Shown: positions 1 to 7,973 of the stretch, in pieces
Layout: each line of letters opens with the position of its first letter
How positions within the stretch are numbered: position 1 is the first letter of the stretch
Assembly (NCBI GenBank): GCA_025451395.1
Contig: JANWKM010000073.1
Span: 1-33,693 of the forward strand
Source: Ilumatobacteraceae bacterium
GTDB lineage: Bacteria; Actinomycetota; Acidimicrobiia; Acidimicrobiales; Ilumatobacteraceae
DNA length: 33,693 bases
Direction: 5' to 3'
Position numbers and translations under genes: made by a program
The notes under the pieces: generated by a model
What the model was told of the DNA's origin: nothing
What the model saw: the letters and a program-made list of their open reading frames with translations, nothing else
The model's database searches: none

Positions 1-241
1 CGAGCCCGACGACCTCGTCGGGAATTAGCAGCACAGCTCCCCCGCCGCTGCGGCGCTTGCCGATTGCGATGTCGAGCGCGTCGGCAACGCGATGGTCCAC
101 ATCGCTATGACGTTGCGCAGAGCCGAGGACCAAGGTCTTGGCTGCGACCATGTGAAACGTCGCTGAGCGAACGGGCTGCGGATCAGTGGAGTGAAATTCA
201 CCCGCATCACCCAACGAGTCGTGTACCAACCAGTCGTGCAA
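1..241 (-). CDS. Lipoate/biotin protein ligase family protein (N-terminal part, cut by window edge)
   Basis: The minus strand is open from about 241 to the left edge and reads as the N-terminus of a lipoate-protein ligase A/B family protein. The best signature is a LVLGSAQ segment followed about 20 residues later by RRSGGGAVLL, the substrate-binding loop of the family, ending at the edge in IPDEVVGL. Such enzymes attach lipoate, octanoate or biotin to carrier domains. The start is uncertain: no ATG or GTG lies in a suitable place, and TTG at 239-241, just after the HNH stop, is the best candidate. It seems to be the last visible gene of the minus-strand run that begins with the ROK protein. 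Function is from the motif only; the catalytic Lys region is outside the window. Confidence 0.72.
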   Translation of the reverse strand, partial: MHDWLVHDSLGDAGEFHSTDPQPVRSATFHMVAAKTLVLGSAQRHSDVDHRVADALDIAIGKRRSGGGAVLLIPDEVVGL

Positions 242-249
242 GGGGGCGG

Positions 250-747
250 TCAGCTCGCGCGCGCGAGAAACGGTAACCAGGCGTCGGGAATGCGGGCGAC
301 TGCCGCGCTGATCCACGCGTGTTCGCGTGGAGCACACGGAGGCCGCAGCAATCTCATTCCCGCCTCGGCCGGCGTCCGATCGCGCTTGCGAAGATTGCAT
401 GGCCGGCACGCGGCCGCGACATTCTCCCAGTTGTGCAGGCCGCCGCGTGAGCGGGGCACCACGTGGTCGAGCGAGTCGGCGTGCCCGCCGCAGTATTGGC
501 ACCGGGCGTCGTCGCGCGCGAATAGCGCACGTCGCGACATCGCTGTGCGACGGGAATATGGAACCTTCACCACGTATCGCAGCTTCACGACCGATGGGCT
601 TGCGATGCTCAATCGCGCGGAGTGCACGATGTGGCCATCGCCAGCGATCAGGTCGGCCTTATCGGCGAGGATCAAGCAGATCGCCCGAAACGCGGGCACG
701 ACAGAGAGCGGCTCGTAGGTTGCATTCAACACAAGCGCGCTTCTCAT
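250..747 (-). CDS. HNH endonuclease family protein
   Basis: This 165-residue protein has a classic zinc-supported HNH fold. It shows C83-x2-C86 (CQYC), the D94-H95 pair in SLDHVVPRSRGG, N109 in WENV, and C114-x2-C117-N118 (CRPCN). The N-terminal half (VLNATYEPLSVV...) is typical of a chromosomal HNH family widespread in Actinobacteria, whose target is not established. The ATG at 747 was chosen because the protein then starts at the conserved MRSALVLNATYEPL; the frame stays open upstream but that part reads as non-coding and would overlap the next gene. It lies 10 bp after the small protein gene and abuts the lipoate-ligase-like gene, so all are probably co-transcribed. Nothing nearby suggests an intron, phage or toxin context, so a housekeeping role is more likely than mobility. 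Confidence 0.88.
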   Translation of the reverse strand: MRSALVLNATYEPLSVVPAFRAICLILADKADLIAGDGHIVHSARLSIASPSVVKLRYVVKVPYSRRTAMSRRALFARDDARCQYCGGHADSLDHVVPRSRGGLHNWENVAAACRPCNLRKRDRTPAEAGMRLLRPPCAPREHAWISAAVARIPDAWLPFLARAS

Positions 748-757
748 CGGGTGAAAC

Positions 758-1012
758 CTAACGACACTTTTCTTGCAAACGGCACCATTCAAGGTAGTTG
801 AGCACATCATCGGGCACGATCGGGTGATCGGCGCGGCCGTATTGCGTGACCATTCGGAAGCGCAAGTACTCACCGGACGGCACCGGCAGGAACGGTCGCC
901 GACGCCACCACCGGCTCGGTGTGGTCCGCCGCCACTGCGCGATGGCCGTGCGCCACAATCGTGGCTGGCGCGCGACGGCGACCCCGACGGCGAGATTCGC
1001 TCGCAAGCTCAC
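758..1012 (-). CDS. Small conserved basic/aromatic protein of unknown function
   Basis: An 84-residue protein starts at GTG 1010-1012, whose GTGA overlaps the TGA stop of the acyl-CoA dehydrogenase by four bases, so translation is coupled. The N-terminal half is very basic with many Trp and Arg residues (QWRRTTPSRWWRRRPF). The C-terminal half reads YLRFRMVTQYG...DDVLNYLEWCR and ends in LQEKCR. I believe this resembles a short actinobacterial conserved hypothetical often found beside acyl-CoA dehydrogenases, but I cannot name a family. The same frame stays open far upstream, antisense-like inside the dehydrogenase gene, but only this distal part reads as protein. No signal peptide or membrane segment is visible. 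No function is assigned. Confidence 0.7.
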   Translation of the reverse strand: MSLRANLAVGVAVARQPRLWRTAIAQWRRTTPSRWWRRRPFLPVPSGEYLRFRMVTQYGRADHPIVPDDVLNYLEWCRLQEKCR

Positions 1013-2223
1013 CGCGGCTCTTTGGGAAGGCCCAGCACCATTTCGCCGATGATGTGGCGCTGCACCTGTGAGGAACCCGCGTAGATCGTCCCGGCGCGCG
1101 CGTTTAAGAACGTCCCGACCCAACTCGCGGTGCTGTTCGGAGCCCCCGCGTCGTCGGTCATGAAGGCGCTCGAGGGTATTCGTCCGGTTGGTGTCATTGC
1201 TTCGGCGCCAATGATGTCGAGCGCGAGCTCGGTCACCTGTTTGTGGTACTCGCTCCAGTAGAGCTTGGAGATCGCGGCATCGGGTCCCGGCTGATGCCCG
1301 TTGAGAAACTGCGTCAACACACGCATGCCGTTGTACCGCATGATCTGTACTTTCGAATAGCAGTCGGCCAAGCGCTGACGGATGCGCGGATCGCTGGCAA
1401 CACCACGCTCGTTGGCCAACAACAGCAGTCGATCGACCTCTGCCCGAAAACGAATTGGGTTGGTTGCAGCTGCTTCGCCGCGCTCGAAGCCGAGCAACGT
1501 CATCGCAACAGCCCAACCGTTGTTGACGCCACCGACGACATCGTCTTTCGGTGCGGTGGCATCGGTGTAGAAGACCTCGTTGAATTCGCTCTCGCCACTG
1601 ATCATCTTGATCGGGCGCACTTCGATACCTGGTTGACGCATGTCGACGAGCAGGAACGAGATGCCTTTGTGCCGCGGAGCATCGGGGTCGGTACGAGCAA
1701 GCGTGAAGATGTGGTCGGCGAGGTGGCCAGCGCTCGTCCAGATCTTCTGACCATTGAGGAGCCACTGATCGCCGTCGAGCTGAGCCTTCAGCCCCAGATT
1801 GGCGAGATCGCTCCCAGCGTTCGGCTCGCTGTAACCCTGGCACCAGGTGTCGGCACCAGAAAGTATGCGCGGCAGGTGATGGCTCTTCTGTTCGTCGGTA
1901 CCCCACCGCAGCAGCGTGTTGCCCAACATCTGGATGCCGAACACATCGTTAGGGCCGCCGACCGGCACACCTGCCTTCGCGAACTCTTCGGCGATGATGA
2001 CCTGTTCGAGCGCCGACAGTCCGGCACCGCCATATTCCACCGGCCAGCCCGGTGCGAGGTAGCCGCCGTTGTACAGAACCTTTCGCCATTCGATGACGAA
2101 CGCGGTGAGTTCCTGCCCGTTGAGCTGACCGATGCCACCCCAATCGGTCGGCAACTTCTCGGCGAGGAACGCCTGCACTTTCTCGCGATACGCCTCGGCT
2201 TCCGCGGTGTACGTCGGGCGCAT
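1009..2223 (-). CDS. Acyl-CoA dehydrogenase (FadE-like)
   Basis: This 404-residue flavoprotein has the usual length and domain order of acyl-CoA dehydrogenases: an alpha-helical N-terminus, the beta domain with the signature GYSEPNAGSDLA (about 130-141) and KIWTSAGHLAD (160-170), and a C-terminal helical domain. It would oxidise an acyl-CoA to the enoyl-CoA, passing electrons to ETF. The C-terminal loop reads IYAGSSQVQR (Y381-A382-G383), so the MCAD-type catalytic Glu of the YEG motif is absent. Glu247 in GFERGE is a candidate alternative base, as in isovaleryl- and long-chain-type members. The closing GEMVLGLPKEPR resembles actinobacterial FadE proteins acting on branched or sterol-derived substrates (inference). 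It starts 19 bp after the ROK gene and overlaps the small protein downstream. Confidence 0.93.
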   Translation of the reverse strand: MRPTYTAEAEAYREKVQAFLAEKLPTDWGGIGQLNGQELTAFVIEWRKVLYNGGYLAPGWPVEYGGAGLSALEQVIIAEEFAKAGVPVGGPNDVFGIQMLGNTLLRWGTDEQKSHHLPRILSGADTWCQGYSEPNAGSDLANLGLKAQLDGDQWLLNGQKIWTSAGHLADHIFTLARTDPDAPRHKGISFLLVDMRQPGIEVRPIKMISGESEFNEVFYTDATAPKDDVVGGVNNGWAVAMTLLGFERGEAAATNPIRFRAEVDRLLLLANERGVASDPRIRQRLADCYSKVQIMRYNGMRVLTQFLNGHQPGPDAAISKLYWSEYHKQVTELALDIIGAEAMTPTGRIPSSAFMTDDAGAPNSTASWVGTFLNARAGTIYAGSSQVQRHIIGEMVLGLPKEPR

Positions 2224-2242
2224 AACACGACGTTACCGGGTG

Positions 2243-3100
2243 CTACCTCACTGGCACTGAGCGGCGAGCCAATGCGGCTGCGCCCACCAGTGGCGCAAGT
2301 TGACCAAGACCGGCGGGAACGACAGTGAAGCCGCGCAGGAAACTGAGTTTCGCTCGCTGTTCGAGCTCGGCACGCAACGCACCGAAGAACGGTTCGCCGA
2401 AGCCGATGGCGACCGAGCCACCGATCACCGCCGTATTGAGATCGCAAATCGCTCCCAGGGATGCCAGCGCGCGCCCAATCAGGATTCCAGTACGTTCGAC
2501 GATGCCCTGCGGTGCGCGCTGCGGCGGACGGCCGGTCTCCTCCTCGATCGCCTTGCCACCGCAGTACGCCTCGACACATCCCTTGCCACCACACAGGCAT
2601 GGTCGGCCATCAGGCTCGACGACGATGTGGCCGAAGTGGCCGGCATTGCCGTGATTGCCGTCGAGTAGCCGGCCGCGACTCACTATCCCCGCACCAACTC
2701 CGGTGCCCATCGAGATGTACACGAAGTCAGAAAGTCCGACGGCCGCGCCGCACCACGCCTCGGCGAGCGCAACCGCCTTCGAGTTGTTGTCAACGATGGT
2801 GGGAAGCCCGGTCAGCAACTGCACCTCGGCAGCCAACTGAAAGCCATCGAGGCTGGGAATATGCAGCGGCGACACAGTGCCTTCGAGCGGGTTGGCGGGG
2901 CCGCCACAGCCGATACCACAAGCGACTGGGTCACCAGGAGCGGTGACCTGCACTCTTTTAATGAGCCTTGACAAAGCCGGCCACACGTCGCGTTCGGGTG
3001 TCGAGATGCGGTCGCGCACCAATACCTCACCATTCTCGTCGACGACCCCGGCGGCAAGTTTCGCCGAACCGACATCAATCGCGAGATAGCACACCGTCAT
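2243..3100 (-). CDS. ROK-family protein with altered catalytic motifs
   Basis: This 285-residue protein has the ROK fold: an N-terminal ATPase phosphate-1 region (AIDVGSAKLAAG), MGTGVGAG near 131-138, and the ROK zinc motif C168-x-C170-x4-C175 (CLCGGKGC). Several usually decisive residues differ. The DxGGTK loop reads DVGSAK. The catalytic Asp of the ND(A)xA motif aligns with Asn106 in VDNNSKA, codon AAC, one change from GAC. The ExGH glutamate aligns with His155 in GHFGH. The zinc site is intact. A sugar kinase with different chemistry, or a regulator or pseudo-kinase, are both possible; there is no N-terminal helix-turn-helix. The ATG at 3100 has a -10-like TACCGT 7 nt upstream, so the transcript is probably leaderless. 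It heads the minus-strand run with the acyl-CoA dehydrogenase. Confidence 0.85.
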   Translation of the reverse strand: MTVCYLAIDVGSAKLAAGVVDENGEVLVRDRISTPERDVWPALSRLIKRVQVTAPGDPVACGIGCGGPANPLEGTVSPLHIPSLDGFQLAAEVQLLTGLPTIVDNNSKAVALAEAWCGAAVGLSDFVYISMGTGVGAGIVSRGRLLDGNHGNAGHFGHIVVEPDGRPCLCGGKGCVEAYCGGKAIEEETGRPPQRAPQGIVERTGILIGRALASLGAICDLNTAVIGGSVAIGFGEPFFGALRAELEQRAKLSFLRGFTVVPAGLGQLAPLVGAAALARRSVPVR

Positions 3101-3163
3101 GCCAACGACGGTACTGGCATCCCGACATGCGAAATGCCCACTCTGCCGTCTACCCTTCCAGCC
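3101..3163. promoter_or_regulatory. Divergent leaderless promoters of the ROK gene and moxR
   Basis: On the minus strand, TACCGT (3108-3113) lies 7 nt before the ROK ATG. On the plus strand, TACCCT (3151-3156) lies 7 nt before GTG 3164, the proposed moxR start. Both fit the actinobacterial TANNNT -10, with transcription starting at or near the start codon. No convincing -35 was seen for either. Reading only; the -10 assignments are inference. Confidence 0.55.
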
Positions 3164-4174
3164 GTGACGGCCACGACCTCAGAATTCGCATCGAAGTCAA
3201 AATCCCCCGCTGCCCCGGCCGGAAGCCAGCCGTCGCCGACGTTTGCCCAATTGTTCGACGCGATCACGTCGAATGTTTCGTCGGTGGTGCACGGCAACCC
3301 GCATTCGATTGATCTGGCGGTGATGTGCCTACTCGCGGAAGGACACCTCCTTATTGAAGATGTCCCCGGTGTCGGCAAGACAAGCCTTGCAAAGGCTCTC
3401 GCTGCTTCTATCGATTGCACCTGGAAACGCGTGCAGTTCACCCCCGACCTGTTGCCGACCGACCTCGTAGGCGTCGGCATTTACCAACGCGCGACCGAGA
3501 GCTTCGTGTTTCAACCCGGACCGCTGTTCGCAAACATCGTCCTCGCCGACGAAATCAATCGCGCGTCGCCAAAGACGCAATCGGCGTTGCTCGAGGCAAT
3601 GGAAGAGCGCCAGGTCAGTGCCGACGGCGTCAGCCATCAATTGCCCTCGCCGTTCATGGTGGCTGCGACGCAGAACCCTGTCGAACAAGAAGGCACCTAT
3701 CGATTGCCCGAAAGCCAACTCGACCGCTTCCTGATGCGGATCTCGTTGGGCTACCCCGGTCGCGACGCCGAGCTGGCAATCCTCGACTCGAACGGTGCCG
3801 CCGATGCGTTGGTCGCGCTGCAACACGTAGTCAGCGCAGAAGAGATCTCGCGCATGTGCATGGCCGTGCGAACCGTGCACGTCGCTCCAGTCCTGAAGAG
3901 CTACATGATCGACATCTCTGAGTCGAGTCGGTCGCATTCTGGTCTGTTGCTCGGACTGTCGCCGCGCGCAACGTTGCAGCTCGCGCGCGCGACCCGTGCG
4001 CATGCCGCCGCGCACGGGCGCGACTACGCGATTCCCGACGACGTGAAGGCAGTGGCATCACCGGTACTGTCGCACCGCGTGATGTTGCGTCCCGATTCGT
4101 CGTCGCGCGGGCTCGACGGAGTGATGGCAATCGAGGAGATTCTCGCAAGCGTGCCGGTGCCGGCGGGGCGCTGA
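3164..4174 (+). CDS. MoxR-family AAA+ ATPase
   Basis: A 336-residue AAA+ ATPase of the MoxR class. It has Walker A GVGKTS with Lys72, Walker B IVLADEINRA, the sensor-1 region ATQNPVEQEGTYRLPESQLDRF characteristic of MoxR proteins, and a C-terminal lid with LLGLSPRATLQLARA. MoxR proteins act as chaperone-like remodelling ATPases, commonly paired with DUF58 and transglutaminase-like membrane proteins, as here. An in-frame ATG lies upstream at 3134, but GTG 3164 is preferred because a -10-like TACCCT is placed 7 nt before it. A Ser/Pro/Lys-rich, probably flexible N-tail precedes the conserved domain. The stop TGA shares one base with the ATG of the DUF58 gene, so the two are translationally coupled. 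The client of the system is unknown. Confidence 0.93.
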   Translation: MTATTSEFASKSKSPAAPAGSQPSPTFAQLFDAITSNVSSVVHGNPHSIDLAVMCLLAEGHLLIEDVPGVGKTSLAKALAASIDCTWKRVQFTPDLLPTDLVGVGIYQRATESFVFQPGPLFANIVLADEINRASPKTQSALLEAMEERQVSADGVSHQLPSPFMVAATQNPVEQEGTYRLPESQLDRFLMRISLGYPGRDAELAILDSNGAADALVALQHVVSAEEISRMCMAVRTVHVAPVLKSYMIDISESSRSHSGLLLGLSPRATLQLARATRAHAAAHGRDYAIPDDVKAVASPVLSHRVMLRPDSSSRGLDGVMAIEEILASVPVPAGR

Positions 4175-5316
4175 TGCCCACCCGCCAAGGCTGGTCGACG
4201 TTGTCGGCGGGCATCGCCTCCATAGTGCTGGGGCGCATGTTCGGGCTTATCGAGCTGTACATCATCGGATCAGCGTTGCTCGCCGGGTTCACGATCGCAT
4301 TGCTGATTGTCAATCGCCCACTTCCCAGGTTGGCAGTGCGCCGAGTGGCACGGCCAGCAACAGTCGGCGTTGGTGAACCGGCGCGCGTCGATATCCAGGT
4401 GGCGAATCGTTCGAGTGTGCGCTCGCCGAAGCTGACGCTGTGGGAACCGGTCGGCGACAAGGGAGGCGCGCCGATGCAACTCGCGCCGCTGGGTGCCGGC
4501 GAAGCAGTGAGCGCGGCGTATCGAGTACCCACGAGCCGCCGTGGCGTGGTGCGCACCGGTCCGCTGCGTGCCGAACGATTCGACCCACTCGGTCTCGCTC
4601 GCCGTTCCAACTGGCTTGCTGGCGCTGGCGAGGTACTCGTGGTGCCACAGCAACTCACCTTGGCGTTTCCGACGGCGGGCAGTGCCGGTCGCCTCGGTGA
4701 ACACCTACGCATGAAGTCGTACGGCCAATCGGGTACCGAGTTCCATTCGCAGCGCGAGTACATCCCCGGCGACGACCTGCGCCGCATCAACTGGAAGAGT
4801 TCCGCAAGATCGACGACGCTGATCGTGCGCGAGACGGCACTCGAAGGTATCCAGCGCTGCACTGTTGTGCTCGACACACTGGCCGACAGCTACGACCGCG
4901 ACGGTTTCGAGCGCGCGGTCACCGCCGCAGCCAGCGTGGTGGGCGCGGCGTCCGCCGCTGGTATCGCTGCACGGCTGGTGGCTCCTGGGCTCGACCTTCG
5001 CGGACCCGACGTCGCGCCGCTCTCATTGCGATGGTTGGCCACAGTTGAAATGGGCGACGAGGTCGTCGACCACAGCGGCGGCGGTCGTTCGGCAAGCGAC
5101 GGCCTCGGTGTCGTAGTCGTCGTGACCAGTCACGTCACATCGGTGGCGGCCGCCTCGACGAATGCGTCCGTTGCCCCCGAGGAAGTGGTCGTCGTCGTGT
5201 GCACGATGGTGCCAGCGGCGAGCAGTCGCGGTTTCACCGTCGATGCGACCAGCCTGCGCGAGCTCCATCGCAGCTGGAGTCAACTCGTCATGGGACGGAC
5301 CGCGGTGATGGCATGA
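4174..5316 (+). CDS. DUF58 domain protein
   Basis: A 380-residue protein with two adjacent hydrophobic segments at its N-terminus (about 10-45), then a soluble region holding the DUF58 core. The core signature is FHSQREYIPGDDLRRINWKS with the following STTLIVRE, preceded by the FDPLGLARR motif. DUF58 proteins have a von Willebrand factor A-like region and are standard partners of MoxR ATPases. The TGATG junction with moxR and the ATGA junction with the next gene make this a tight three-gene operon. The C-terminal third (Gly/Ser/Val-rich, VVVVVTSH, VVVVVCTMV) is less conserved and probably completes the Rossmann-like VWA fold. It probably sits in the cytoplasmic membrane with its domain in the cytosol (inference). 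The molecular role is unknown. Confidence 0.9.
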   Translation: MPTRQGWSTLSAGIASIVLGRMFGLIELYIIGSALLAGFTIALLIVNRPLPRLAVRRVARPATVGVGEPARVDIQVANRSSVRSPKLTLWEPVGDKGGAPMQLAPLGAGEAVSAAYRVPTSRRGVVRTGPLRAERFDPLGLARRSNWLAGAGEVLVVPQQLTLAFPTAGSAGRLGEHLRMKSYGQSGTEFHSQREYIPGDDLRRINWKSSARSTTLIVRETALEGIQRCTVVLDTLADSYDRDGFERAVTAAASVVGAASAAGIAARLVAPGLDLRGPDVAPLSLRWLATVEMGDEVVDHSGGGRSASDGLGVVVVVTSHVTSVAAASTNASVAPEEVVVVVCTMVPAASSRGFTVDATSLRELHRSWSQLVMGRTAVMA

Positions 5317-7571
5317 GCAGCACCGATCGCCACTACATCGAAGACGCGCAGCTGCCCGCCACGCTGTGTCTGACCGCGCTCACGGCCGCAACCGCTGTCT
5401 CGTTGTGTCGCATTTTCGCCGACTGGGATTATCTGCGACCAATGCTCGTCGTTGCTGTTGGAGTGCACGTCGTGGCGGCTGCGTTGCGTCTACTTCGTAC
5501 ACCGATTTGGGTGGCGTTTCCGGTGATGTTGCTCGGCGCGATCGAACTGCTCGGCATTGTTTTCTACCGCGACACGTTCAATGGACCGATTCCGGGTTCG
5601 CGAACCTTCGAGCTGCTCCGCATCGACATTTCGCTGGTCCTCGAGCAGTTTCCAACCGCGGTAGCGCCCGTGCCGAGCCAGGGCCTCTATGGGATCGCGG
5701 CGACGGTCGCGCTGGCGGTGTGCGCGATCCTGTCCGACACCTTCGCATTCCGCGCGATGGGACGCCTTGAGGCAATCGTGCCGACAGCAGTGCTGTTCAT
5801 CTTTACTTCCGCACTCGGCACCGACCGTCATCGCGAGTCGGTCGCCGCATTGTGGATCGGGTGTGCGCTGATCGTCATCGCCGCATTGCGTGTGCGCCAT
5901 GTGGGTAGCGGTAGTAGCTGGATGGGTTCGCGGCGATGGGGTGTCGTTGCGGCGATGCCGGCGATCCTGGTCACCGTCGGCCTGACAACGGCCGCGGCGG
6001 CCGCCCTCGCTCCACGGTTGCCTGGCGCGGGCAAGCCGGCTTTGGTCGATACTCGCAACCGCGGTGGCAGCGTGACCGAGGTACTGAGTCCGCTGGTCGA
6101 CATCCGCGCGGAAATCGTGAACCACGGCGACGTCGAGTTCTTCACGGTCGCATCGTCCGATGGCGGCCACTACTGGCGACTGGTTGGCCTGCCGGTATTC
6201 AGCGGCTCGAAGTGGGACTACACCGAGGAAGACCTCGAGCCGATGGGTAACCGAGCTGGCGATGTGATGGTGCCAGGCGCGGTCACCACACAGGACATAC
6301 GTATTAGCGAGATGACTGGGCACCTGCTACCCGCTGCGTATCTGCCAACCTCGTTGTCCGAGGACAGCATCTTCTGGGCAGGAATCACGGAGAGCCTGAT
6401 TCTTGCCGACTCCGAATTTCAACCTGGTGACCACATTGAGATCCGGTCGATCGTGCCCCACCCGTCGACGGAACAGTTGCGTGCTGCCACCACCACAGAC
6501 GCACCCGGTGACATCTACTACAAGCTTCCCGGTGGCTTCCCCGACGTCGCGCGCGAAGCGGCCGAGGCAGTAACTCGCGATGCGACAACACCGTTCGACA
6601 AGTTGATTGCATTGCAGAACTGGTTCCGAACCGACTTCGAGTACGACATCGACGTGCAGTTGGGTAACAGCAACGACGCCATCGAGTCGTTCATCCGCAT
6701 CAAGCGGGGGTTCTGCCAGCAGTTCGCCGGCACGTTCGCCGCGATGGCTCGCGCGCTCGGCTTTCCTGCACGTGTAGCCGTCGGCTTCACTCAGGGCACG
6801 GTGGGCGGCGATGGCCGATACCACGTGTTCGGACGCAACGGGCATGCGTGGCCAGAAGTTTGGTTCGACAACATCGGTTGGGTGGCGTTCGACCCGACGC
6901 CGGGCCGCGGCAACGGCGACACAACGTCGTACACCGGCGTCGAGTCAGCGCAGGACAACTCAACCGGTGGAGGCGGCGACGGTGATGGTGATGGAGCCGG
7001 TGGCAACCCCGGCCCCGCGAGCAGCCCTCCGCTGGCGACCAGTGGGATCGAAGACGGCTCAGAGACACAAGGAAGCGGCGACCCCGCAGCCACCGCCGTC
7101 CCGTCGCAAGGCAGCAGTGGTCGCGGCGGCAATTCGACCTCGTCAATACCGTTCGTGCTGCTCATCATGTGCGCCTTGCTTGGCGCTTGGATGGTGTTCG
7201 CACCACGTGTCATTCGCGCTCAGGCGATGCGCCACGCGCCGACCCGGCCCGAACGCGTCATCAGCGCCTGGCATCGCAGCCTCGGCGCGCTCTCGCTTGC
7301 TGGCGCCCCGCACCCGGGTGGTGCCACTCCACTCGAGTACGCAACCGTGGCCGAGCGTTCCACCGGTATCGACCATCACATCCTGCGCGAGATGGCAACC
7401 CACGTGACCCGCGCCGTGTACTCGCAAGGCGACATCAGCGAGCACTCGGCCGTGCGCTGCGAAATGCTCAGCGAAGAAGTCGGGAGTATTTGCCGCGACC
7501 GTATCCCCACGGCACTGCGGCTGAGGGCATTGGTCGACCCGCGCTTGATGCGCGTGAAGTACTCAGGCTGA
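5313..7571 (+). CDS. Transglutaminase-like membrane protein (TgpA/DUF3488 type)
   Basis: A 752-residue membrane protein starting at ATG 5313 within the stop region of the DUF58 gene (ATGA overlap). The N-terminal ~230 residues hold several hydrophobic helices. A large extracytoplasmic region follows, with the transglutaminase core: Cys468 in KRGFCQQFAG, His511 in NGHAWPEVWF and Asp527 in AFDPTPG form the expected catalytic triad. After this comes a Gly/Asp/Ser-rich linker (roughly 545-610), one more transmembrane helix (FVLLIMCALLGAWMVF) and a cytosolic C-terminal domain like DUF4129. This order matches TgpA-type proteins found with MoxR and DUF58. All triad residues are present, so peptidase or transpeptidase chemistry outside the membrane is plausible. 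The substrate is unknown. Confidence 0.92.
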   Translation: MSSTDRHYIEDAQLPATLCLTALTAATAVSLCRIFADWDYLRPMLVVAVGVHVVAAALRLLRTPIWVAFPVMLLGAIELLGIVFYRDTFNGPIPGSRTFELLRIDISLVLEQFPTAVAPVPSQGLYGIAATVALAVCAILSDTFAFRAMGRLEAIVPTAVLFIFTSALGTDRHRESVAALWIGCALIVIAALRVRHVGSGSSWMGSRRWGVVAAMPAILVTVGLTTAAAAALAPRLPGAGKPALVDTRNRGGSVTEVLSPLVDIRAEIVNHGDVEFFTVASSDGGHYWRLVGLPVFSGSKWDYTEEDLEPMGNRAGDVMVPGAVTTQDIRISEMTGHLLPAAYLPTSLSEDSIFWAGITESLILADSEFQPGDHIEIRSIVPHPSTEQLRAATTTDAPGDIYYKLPGGFPDVAREAAEAVTRDATTPFDKLIALQNWFRTDFEYDIDVQLGNSNDAIESFIRIKRGFCQQFAGTFAAMARALGFPARVAVGFTQGTVGGDGRYHVFGRNGHAWPEVWFDNIGWVAFDPTPGRGNGDTTSYTGVESAQDNSTGGGGDGDGDGAGGNPGPASSPPLATSGIEDGSETQGSGDPAATAVPSQGSSGRGGNSTSSIPFVLLIMCALLGAWMVFAPRVIRAQAMRHAPTRPERVISAWHRSLGALSLAGAPHPGGATPLEYATVAERSTGIDHHILREMATHVTRAVYSQGDISEHSAVRCEMLSEEVGSICRDRIPTALRLRALVDPRLMRVKYSG

Positions 7572-7593
7572 AGGCCAGATTCTGTGGTGCAGT

Positions 7594-7929
7594 TCAGTCG
7601 TCGGCGCGGCTGCGCTGTTGCTGGCCAAAGCGGCCGCGCACCGTTTCCGACAGGTGACTGAGACCGGCCTCGCCCAGCCGACGGGCGTGGCGCTCGGCGA
7701 ACAATGAGGCGACGACGGCGCCGATGAACGCCACGAAAGACAGGTACGGGCTGACCGACAGCAAAGCGATCGTCAGCACGAGGCAGGCAATGGCTGCCGC
7801 CATGGCTATCGCAAGCATGCGACGGTTACCGCTCGCGGCACTGTGGAGGGTGCGACCGAAACCAGGGTCGCGCTGGAGCTGCTCTTCGATCTGATGCAGA
7901 ATACGTTGCTCGTCTTCGGAGAGCGGCAT
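7594..7929 (-). CDS. DUF3040 membrane protein
   Basis: A 111-residue protein starting MPLSEDEQRILHQIEEQL, the typical opening of actinobacterial DUF3040 proteins. It has two hydrophobic helices (about 38-57 and 62-78) separated by a short turn, and a basic C-terminal tail (ERHARRLGEAGLSHLSETVRGRFGQQQRSRADD). The protein is convergent with the transglutaminase-like gene, 22 bp away, and sits 44 bp downstream of the polymerase IV gene. In other Actinobacteria the family is often found near cell-division genes, but no such neighbours are here. It is a small integral membrane protein of unknown function. Confidence 0.85.
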   Translation of the reverse strand: MPLSEDEQRILHQIEEQLQRDPGFGRTLHSAASGNRRMLAIAMAAAIACLVLTIALLSVSPYLSFVAFIGAVVASLFAERHARRLGEAGLSHLSETVRGRFGQQQRSRADD

Positions 7930-7973
7930 GGCGCCATCATCGCAGAAATCCCCACTAAGGGCAACGCGCCGGG

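Noticed and set aside
758-1906. Long 382-residue minus-strand frame
   Set aside because: Most of it lies antisense-frame inside the acyl-CoA dehydrogenase and is low-quality Arg/Ser/Trp-rich text; only the final 84 codons, from GTG 1012, read as protein.
4400-4415. CGAA-TCG-TTCG string as an SOS box
   Set aside because: Spacer is wrong (3 not 4) and it lies inside the DUF58 coding sequence.
4270-4704. Minus-strand frames inside DUF58 and other plus genes
   Set aside because: Shadows of the real gene; no start context, no motif.
5199-5312. Upstream extension of the transglutaminase-like protein
   Set aside because: It overlaps the DUF58 gene and lacks similarity; ATG 5313 gives the expected overlap ATGA and start.
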